Below, one piece after another: positions 7,041 through 11,932 of a DNA stretch of 11,932 nucleotides. The stretch comes from Dehalococcoidia bacterium (GTDB taxonomy: Bacteria; Chloroflexota; Dehalococcoidia; Dehalococcoidales; JAUVZE01): NCBI GenBank assembly GCA_004376435.1, contig SOJS01000038.1, forward strand, positions 1-11,932. Reading direction: 5' to 3'. Position numbers and translations under genes: made by a program. Every line of letters begins with the position of its first letter. Positions within the stretch are counted from its first letter, which is position 1. Below the pieces are notes generated by a model, which ran no database searches, was not told where the DNA came from, and was given only the letters and a program-made list of their open reading frames with translations.

Positions 7041-7473
7041 ATACAATAAAGTCAAAGAGAAAGACTAATGCCAGGATAAAAATAACCACCATCATCACCA
7101 CCACCCAGAGACGCTTCTTTCTCAGAGCGTCCTTGTAGGGGTAGATGGGCGGGGTGGGCTTGCCCAAGAGGAAGCCAAATTCCTGCAAAATAAGGCGCAA
7201 GCCATTCATGCCATGATAGACAAAAGCCGCCGCCACCAGATATTCACCAGCCTTAAGCCAGGGGTTACTAAGCAAAGCCATGGTAGTTTCCCAAACTTCC
7301 TGCCCTTGGATACGGAAAACAGTGGTCGCCGTCAGATGGAAGGTAAGGAAGAGCAACATTCCCAGGCCGGTTATTCTATGGAGAAGGTAAAGGTAACGCT
7401 CCAGTTTGTAGTTGCCCGCCCATATCCAGCCACCAACCCCCAGGTAATTTGATCGGGGCGCTGTCTGTTTCAT
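7039..7473 (-). CDS. sdhC: SDH/FRD cytochrome b subunit (first anchor)
   Basis: Membrane anchor of the succinate dehydrogenase/fumarate reductase complex, 144 residues. A soluble N-terminus of about 25 residues is followed by three predicted helices (about 27-53, 74-98 and 121-143). The first helix holds the family motif LHRITGLG with H32, plus H46 near its other end. The second holds VYHGMNGLRL with H87. Paired histidines in both anchors would permit two b-type hemes across the complex, as in type A enzymes; this is inference, since ligands cannot be proven from sequence alone. The ATG is preceded at six bases by AGAGG (7480-7484), which overlaps the end of the flavoprotein gene. The gap to that gene is only nine bases, fitting a single transcript. 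Confidence 0.9.
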   Translation of the reverse strand: MKQTAPRSNYLGVGGWIWAGNYKLERYLYLLHRITGLGMLLFLTFHLTATTVFRIQGQEVWETTMALLSNPWLKAGEYLVAAAFVYHGMNGLRLILQEFGFLLGKPTPPIYPYKDALRKKRLWVVVMMVVIFILALVFLFDFIV

Positions 7474-7482
7474 GGCTAACCT

Positions 7483-9192
7483 CTAATACTTCCTTTCTAC
7501 TGGCCGCCACATAGTAATGGCCACCGGGATATACTCAAGTTTGGGTCCTTCCGCTGTGTAGTGGGCCAGGGTGTGCTTGAGCCAGTTCTCATCATCACGC
7601 TGGGGGAAGTCGCGGCGGGAATGAGCCCCGCGGGACTCGGTGCGAGCTAAAGCCCCCACCACCACCACCTCAGCCAGGTCAAGCAGGTTATCAATCTCCA
7701 GGGCACTGAGCAGGTCGGTGTTGTATATCCGTCCCTGGTCTCTGACCTGGATAGCCGGCACTTTCTGCTCCAGTTCCTTTACTTTCTTTAGTGCCTTCTC
7801 CAGTCCTTGGCCGGTGCGGAAGACGCCCACCTCACTGTCCATTATCTTCTGTAGCTCATGACGCATCTCATAGGCACTTTCCTTAGCATCGGCACTGAAG
7901 CGGCCAAAGATGCGATTTTCCTCGTCTTTAATTTCTGTCTCCGCTGGGACATCAGGGAATGCCCCCTGCTTTGAGGCGTACTCAGCAACCTTATCGCCGG
8001 CAATTTTACCCCAGACAAGGCACTCCGCCGTTGAGTTTGAGCCGAGGCGGTTGGCGCCGTGCAATGAGATACAGGCAGCTTCTCCGGCCGCCCAGATACC
8101 TTCTACTGGGGTCTTGCCGTCAATATCGGTGTGGATGCCGCCCATAAAGTAGTGAGCCGCCGGGCGGATGGGGATGGGAGCATAGATGGGGTCAATAAAG
8201 TTGAATTTTATAGCCACCTCGCGAATAAGAGGCAATCTTTCATTAATCTTGTCAGCTCCCAGATGGCGCAGGTCAACATAGACATAGTCAAGGCCATCAG
8301 GACCTTCAAAGCCCCGCCCCTCCTCAATCTCAATCATCTCGGCGCGGGCAATAATATCACGGGGCGCCAGCTCCATCTTACTGGCGGCGTATTTTTCCAT
8401 GAATCTTTCTTCTTTGTTGTTGCGCAGGTAGCCGCCTTCACCTCTGGCGGCTTCCGTAATCAGGATGCCGGAGGGGACCAGCCCAGTGGGGTGGAACTGG
8501 ACAAACTCGGTGTCTTTTAGGGACAGCCCGGCACGGTAAGCCATGGCAATACCGTCGCCGGTGGCAGTCAGGGAGTAGGTAGTGAAGCCGAACATACGGC
8601 AGGCGCCACCACTGGCGATAACCAGTGCCTTGCCCTGGATAAAGAGGAAATCACCACTAGATAAGTCCCAGACAGTAACACCGGTGAATTGGTTGTCCTT
8701 TATCAGGATGGCGGTAACATAGCATTCATCATAGCGGCTGACATTGGGGTATTTCTGCAGCGTGTCATAGAGGGTCTGCATCTCAAAAAAGCCGGTCTTG
8801 TCAGCGGCAAAAACAGCCCGGTTGTAAGTGTGGCCACCGAAGGGGCGCTGGGCAATACGCTTATCAGGGCGGCGGGACCAGGGAACCCCCCAGTGGTCGA
8901 GGAGCATGATTTCCTTGGGGCTCTCCTGGACAAACCTCATCACCACATCTTGGTCACAGAGGAAGTCAGCGCCACGGATAGTGTCCCAGGCATGAAGCTC
9001 AAAGCTGTCGCCTTCTTCAGGGTTTAATACGGCGGCGGTGCCGCCTTCAGCACAGACGGAGTGGGAGCGCATCAGCTGCACCTTGGAGATAATACCAACA
9101 TCAATCTCCGGGTTTTTGGCGGCTTCAATGGCGGCTCTAAGTCCAGCCAGCCCGGAGCCTAAAACGATAACATCATGCTTTTTAGTCGTCAC
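7483..9192 (-). CDS. sdhA: Succinate dehydrogenase/fumarate reductase flavoprotein subunit
   Basis: Catalytic subunit interconverting succinate and fumarate, 569 residues, full length. It has the FAD-binding GSGLAG (12-17) and RSHSVCAEGG (42-51), whose H44 matches the histidine that binds FAD covalently in this family. Active-site blocks are HPTG (234-237), TEAARGEGG (246-254), PRD with R278, RPAAHYFMGG (343-352, H347) and NRLGSNS (381-387). The C-terminal helical domain ends with the usual ESRGAHSRRDFPQRDD segment. Translation starts at GTG (9192), with AAGGAA at 9201-9206 eight bases before it. The GTG overlaps the TGA of the alpha fumarase gene as GTGA, so the two are translationally coupled. 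The sequence does not distinguish dehydrogenase from reductase; L-aspartate oxidase is excluded by the adjacent anchor and iron-sulfur subunits. Confidence 0.97.
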   Translation of the reverse strand: MTTKKHDVIVLGSGLAGLRAAIEAAKNPEIDVGIISKVQLMRSHSVCAEGGTAAVLNPEEGDSFELHAWDTIRGADFLCDQDVVMRFVQESPKEIMLLDHWGVPWSRRPDKRIAQRPFGGHTYNRAVFAADKTGFFEMQTLYDTLQKYPNVSRYDECYVTAILIKDNQFTGVTVWDLSSGDFLFIQGKALVIASGGACRMFGFTTYSLTATGDGIAMAYRAGLSLKDTEFVQFHPTGLVPSGILITEAARGEGGYLRNNKEERFMEKYAASKMELAPRDIIARAEMIEIEEGRGFEGPDGLDYVYVDLRHLGADKINERLPLIREVAIKFNFIDPIYAPIPIRPAAHYFMGGIHTDIDGKTPVEGIWAAGEAACISLHGANRLGSNSTAECLVWGKIAGDKVAEYASKQGAFPDVPAETEIKDEENRIFGRFSADAKESAYEMRHELQKIMDSEVGVFRTGQGLEKALKKVKELEQKVPAIQVRDQGRIYNTDLLSALEIDNLLDLAEVVVVGALARTESRGAHSRRDFPQRDDENWLKHTLAHYTAEGPKLEYIPVAITMWRPVERKY

Positions 9193-10034
9193 AGGACCGC
9201 TTCCTTATGTCGGGCACTGTGGCACTGCAGGTTAACTGCCGCCGGCATGCTGGCGATGTGGGACGGGAAGACCTCAACATTAACCGCCAGAGCCGTCGTC
9301 CGGCCGCCATAGCCCATTGGTCCGATGCCCAGTTTATTGATTTTTTCCAGCAGTTCTTTTTCCAATTCAGCGATCTCGCTATCAGGGTTGGGCTCGCCTA
9401 CCTGGCGCAGCAGTGCTTTTTTAGCCAGCATTAAGGTCCTTTCGGCAGTGCCGCCGATGCCGACACCGACAATAACCGGCGGGCAGGGATTGCTGCCGGC
9501 TTCATCAACAGCATTGACGACAAAATCAATAATCCCCGGCCGCCCTTTTGACGGCGATAGCATCGCCAGGCGGGTCATATTCTCAGCGCCGCCCCCTTTA
9601 GGCATGACTATAATTTTAAGCTTATCACCGGGAACTATGTCAGTGTAGATAATGGCCGGTGTGTTATCTTTGGTGTTTACCCGTGCCGAGAAGGGCTGAC
9701 GCACCATGGATTTACGCAGGTAGCCCCTATCATATCCCTGGCGCACCCCTTCATTGACGGCGGTGTAAAGGTTGCCGCCACTAATATGAACCTCCTGACC
9801 CAGCTCAAGCAGGACGACGGCAGCACCGCAGTCCTGACAGAGGGGCATCTTCTCCCCGGCGGCAAGGTCGGCATTTTCCAGTATCCTGTCTATTACCTCC
9901 CGGCCCACCGGCGACTCCTCCGCCTCCCGGGCTTTCTTGAGAGCCGCCAGAACATCAGCCGGCAAAAAGAAATTCGCCTCCTCAAAGAGACGGGCTACAT
10001 TCCTAGTTACCTCTTTAGCCTCAATATCTCGCAT
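9189..10034 (-). CDS. Fumarate hydratase class I, alpha subunit
   Basis: N-terminal-type, iron-sulfur-carrying subunit of the class I fumarase, partner of the beta subunit at the far end of the operon. It has 281 residues, the usual size. Cysteines matching the three [4Fe-4S] ligands of the family are C66 (PLCQDCG), C183 or its neighbour (GSNPCPP) and about C270 (NLQCHSARH). Other conserved blocks are KGGGAENMTRLAML (about 145-158), VGIGGTAERTLMLAKKALL (about 190-208) and GPMGYGGRTTALAV. In PLCQDCG a second cysteine replaces the Thr of the more common CQDTG. The ATG is preceded by AAGGAG (10044-10049) at nine bases. The TGA stop overlaps the GTG start of sdhA. Tartrate dehydratase alpha subunits are the main alternative; the SDH context favours fumarase. 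The cluster type implies oxygen sensitivity. Confidence 0.93.
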   Translation of the reverse strand: MRDIEAKEVTRNVARLFEEANFFLPADVLAALKKAREAEESPVGREVIDRILENADLAAGEKMPLCQDCGAAVVLLELGQEVHISGGNLYTAVNEGVRQGYDRGYLRKSMVRQPFSARVNTKDNTPAIIYTDIVPGDKLKIIVMPKGGGAENMTRLAMLSPSKGRPGIIDFVVNAVDEAGSNPCPPVIVGVGIGGTAERTLMLAKKALLRQVGEPNPDSEIAELEKELLEKINKLGIGPMGYGGRTTALAVNVEVFPSHIASMPAAVNLQCHSARHKEAVL

Positions 10035-10082
10035 GTGACTATACTCCTTGACACTTAATAATAGATGGCTGCTAGCCAGCGC

Positions 10083-10101
10083 GGTAAATCTAAAATTTAC
10101 C
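10083..10101. repeat. Perfect 7-bp inverted repeat after the malic enzyme gene
   Basis: Arms GGTAAAT (10083-10089) and ATTTACC (10095-10101) are separated by five bases, and the element abuts the TAA stop of the malic enzyme. It lies in the 67-base gap before the alpha fumarase gene, the widest gap inside the minus-strand operon. There is no T-run after the stem on the minus strand, so it is not a typical terminator. It could be an mRNA processing or stability hairpin, a weak attenuator, or an operator. Confidence 0.4.
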
Positions 10102-11451
10102 TTATGGCGCTGGCGGTATCAGACCTGATTTCATGAGCAAGTTAGTGGTCTCTCTTGACTCCCGAATCATCTTTTCCGCCCGCCGGGTCAGCTCCTCACG
10201 GCTTGCTTTTTCCCGAGCCACTCCCTGCTCAATAGCCTTAAGCCCAACAGCGACTGCCTCCCGGATAAAGACTTCCCACTCCCCCATGGTGGGGATAATG
10301 TAGTCTTCGTGGATGCCCTGGTCTTCGGCGCATTTCGCCAGCTCATGGGCAGCGGTGATGCACATCTCATCAGTGATAGTTCTCGCCTTGACATCCAGGG
10401 TGCCGCGGAAGATGCCGGGGAAGCCGACAGAGTTATTTACCTGGTTGGGGAAGTCTGACCTTCCCGTAGCCACAATCCTCGCCCCCGCCTCCTTAGCTTC
10501 CCAGGGCCAGATTTCAGGGATGGGGTTGGCGCAGACAAAGACAATTGAGTCCTTAGCCATAGCCTTTATCCACTCCGGCTTGATGACATCGGGGCCTGAC
10601 TTGGATAGCGAGATACAGACATCAGCCCCCTTAAGTGCCTCGGCAATATCGCCGGTTTTTTTCTCGGGGTTGGTTCTCTGGCACAGGTCCCATTTGTAGG
10701 GGTTTTCTTTCTGCTTCTGCTCCAGGTCGCTCCGGCCTGAGTGCAGGATGCCCTTGCTGTCAACGAAGATGGTGTTTTCCGGCTTAAAACCGTCGGCAAA
10801 AAGCAGCCTAGCGATGGCAACATTGGCTGCCCCCACCCCAATGAGGGTGATAGTCGCCGTCTCCTTTTTCTTACCCACCACCTTGAGGGCATTGACCAGA
10901 CCGGCGACGGTAACCGCCGCCGTCCCCTGCTGGTCGTCGTGCCAGACTGGAATTTCACATTCCTTTCTCAGAGTATCAAGAATATAGAAGCACTTGGGGT
11001 TGGCGATGTCCTCCAGGTTGATGCCGCCAAAAGATGGCTGAAGCCACTTCACTGCCTGAATTATCTCATCCGGGTCTTTGGTATAAAGACAGACAGGCAC
11101 GGCGTCAACGCCCCCCAGATATTTAAAGAGAAGCGCCTTGCCTTCCATTACCGGCATACCGGCTTCAGGACCGATGTCACCCAGCCCAAGAACCCTGGTG
11201 CCGTCAGAAACAACAGCCACGGTGTTCCACTTGTTGGTAAACTGGTAGACCTTTTCCTTGTCCTCCGCAATTGCCCGGCAGGGCGCAGCCACACCTGGCG
11301 TATACCAGATGGCAAAGTCGTTAAAATCACGGACGATGCACTTGGGTACGGTCTGCATCTTTCCCCGGTAGAAGGGATGCAACTTCATGGCATCCTCGGC
11401 CGGTTTGCGTGCTTTGGCTAGCAGTTCCTCTTTAGTTACCTTTTTTTCCAA
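10102..11451 (-). CDS. Malic enzyme (malate to pyruvate, NAD(P)-dependent)
   Basis: Cytosolic oxidative decarboxylation of malate to pyruvate and CO2 with reduction of NAD or NADP; reversible under some conditions. At 449 residues it is a malic enzyme without the phosphotransacetylase-like C-terminal domain found in E. coli MaeB. Visible features are WYTPGVAAPC with the catalytic Tyr (Y50), EGKALLFKYLGG with the catalytic Lys (K105), metal-ligand region NLEDIANPKC (E147, D148), and VWHDDQQGTA (D172/D173). The dinucleotide-binding GVGAAN (205-210) is followed by FVDSKG. The acidic D231 after the second strand would suit NAD, but cofactor choice is not settled by sequence alone. The substrate-binding CANPIPE and SDFPNQVNNS blocks are also present. 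The start is TTG (11451), with AGGAGG (11459-11464) seven bases before it; no ATG competes. It is the second gene of the visible operon, 56 bases after the LUD-type gene. Confidence 0.95.
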   Translation of the reverse strand: MEKKVTKEELLAKARKPAEDAMKLHPFYRGKMQTVPKCIVRDFNDFAIWYTPGVAAPCRAIAEDKEKVYQFTNKWNTVAVVSDGTRVLGLGDIGPEAGMPVMEGKALLFKYLGGVDAVPVCLYTKDPDEIIQAVKWLQPSFGGINLEDIANPKCFYILDTLRKECEIPVWHDDQQGTAAVTVAGLVNALKVVGKKKETATITLIGVGAANVAIARLLFADGFKPENTIFVDSKGILHSGRSDLEQKQKENPYKWDLCQRTNPEKKTGDIAEALKGADVCISLSKSGPDVIKPEWIKAMAKDSIVFVCANPIPEIWPWEAKEAGARIVATGRSDFPNQVNNSVGFPGIFRGTLDVKARTITDEMCITAAHELAKCAEDQGIHEDYIIPTMGEWEVFIREAVAVGLKAIEQGVAREKASREELTRRAEKMIRESRETTNLLMKSGLIPPAP

Positions 11452-11507
11452 TGCTTAACCTCCTTTGTCTTTCCCAATAATATCACTTAGTGCCACCAAA
11501 ATAAAGA

Positions 11508-11932
11508 CTACTGGGTACTTTTGGCAATTAATCTTCTCAAAGCGACCATCATCTCTGGTGTATCAATCTTCACCGGGCACCTTACCTTACAGCGGCCGCA
11601 GGTGAGGCAGGTGTAGGCTACCGCCGCCGCCTTTTCCTCATCCTGGCTAATCATTTTCGCCCAGACAGCACCAATGCCGGCAAAATACCTGTCGCCAAAA
11701 TGACCGGCGGTTACGGCAAAGACAGGGCACTCATAGAGGCAGCCGCCACAGCGCAGGCAGTAGAGCGCCTGGCGCAGTATCGGGTGCTTGGCGAGTTCAG
11801 TACGGCCGGCGTCCATAAAGATAACATGAAACTCTTTTGGACCGTGGGCGCCGTAGGTGGTTACCTTTTCAATGTCGCCGGTCTTGCTCGGTCCCGAAAT
11901 CAGGCTGATATAGGAGGGAACAGTGTAATTGG
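11508..11932 (-). CDS. LUD-domain 4Fe-4S protein, LutB-like (C-terminal part, runs off the window)
   Basis: The reading frame is open to the right edge, so the 5' end is missing and the ATG at 11816 is an internal methionine. The visible 140 residues begin with the end of a LUD domain (ISGPSKTGDIE, then GAHGPKEFHVIFMD). Two ferredoxin-type motifs follow, CLRCGGCLYECP (58-69 of the visible part) and CLTCGRCKVRCP (108-119). Between them HFGDRYFAGIGAVW resembles the matching segment of LutB-type proteins. LutB takes part in an iron-sulfur complex for L-lactate oxidation to pyruvate; other LUD proteins of this build have unproven roles. The protein stops about 22 residues after the second cysteine cluster and lacks the extra C-terminal domain of classical LutB. 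It shares strand and close spacing with the malic enzyme, so probably the same transcript, with the promoter outside the window. Confidence 0.85.
   Translation of the reverse strand, partial: NYTVPSYISLISGPSKTGDIEKVTTYGAHGPKEFHVIFMDAGRTELAKHPILRQALYCLRCGGCLYECPVFAVTAGHFGDRYFAGIGAVWAKMISQDEEKAAAVAYTCLTCGRCKVRCPVKIDTPEMMVALRRLIAKSTQ

Noticed and set aside
10048..10076. Perfect TTGACA on the plus strand at 10048-10053 between fumarase alpha and malic enzyme.
   Set aside because: The position 17 bp downstream reads GCTAGC, not a -10 hexamer, and the direction would be antisense into the malic enzyme gene with no reading frame to serve.
10066..10078. Small hairpin TGGCT-gct-AGCCA in the malic enzyme-fumarase gap.
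   Set aside because: Five-base stem with no following T-run; such stems are common by chance. Only the longer neighbouring repeat at 10083-10101 was kept.
10741..11421. Long open frame on the plus strand opposite the malic enzyme gene (226 codons), and similar ones opposite sdhA.
   Set aside because: The minus-strand proteins are clear full-length family members; the opposite frames have no recognisable protein features and arise from codon bias in GC-rich genes.
1..11932. Search for CRISPR arrays, tRNA or rRNA genes, transposases, phage genes and defence-type clusters.
   Set aside because: No regularly spaced repeats, RNA gene motifs or mobile-element proteins were seen; the coding content is explained by the listed genes.

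Overview
The window looks like chromosomal core metabolism from an anaerobic or facultative bacterium. GC content is moderate to high in most genes, and GTG and TTG starts are used beside strong AGGAGG-type ribosome binding sites. The two-subunit class I fumarase, the malic enzyme, the LUD-domain iron-sulfur protein and the style of the succinate dehydrogenase would fit a member of the Chloroflexota (Dehalococcoidia-like). That placement is inferred from gene content and protein character, not from a marker gene.

The left part (1-5218) is read on the plus strand. A complete comEC (DNA-uptake channel) is followed by an AT-richer block holding one unrecognised membrane-anchored protein with its own sigma70-type promoter. 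After a second, very good promoter (TTGCCA, 17 bp, TATAAT) comes a two-gene unit: a 64-residue two-helix membrane protein overlapping by one base a sodium:solute symporter of the SSS family.

The right part (5219-11932) is read on the minus strand and looks like one transcription unit. In transcription order it holds: the 3' end of a LUD-domain/4Fe-4S protein (its 5' part lies off the right edge), malic enzyme, fumarase alpha subunit, succinate dehydrogenase/fumarate reductase flavoprotein, two small cytochrome b-type membrane anchors, the iron-sulfur subunit, and fumarase beta subunit. The fumarase subunits therefore bracket the complete SDH/FRD complex. Together these enzymes connect succinate, fumarate, malate and pyruvate. 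Direction (oxidative from succinate, or reductive towards it) cannot be read from the sequence. A LUD-type protein upstream suggests a link to oxidation of lactate or a related organic acid at the pyruvate end.

The symporter and the beta fumarase converge with their stop codons touching (TAG then CTA), so no intergenic terminator is possible there. Shine-Dalgarno positions move two starts inward: the second membrane anchor starts at 7028 and the beta fumarase at 5770. I saw no RNA gene, insertion sequence, CRISPR array or phage gene. I did not find a clearly new biological system. The items most worth following up are the split-fumarase operon architecture, the small-protein/symporter pair and the AT-rich orphan gene.
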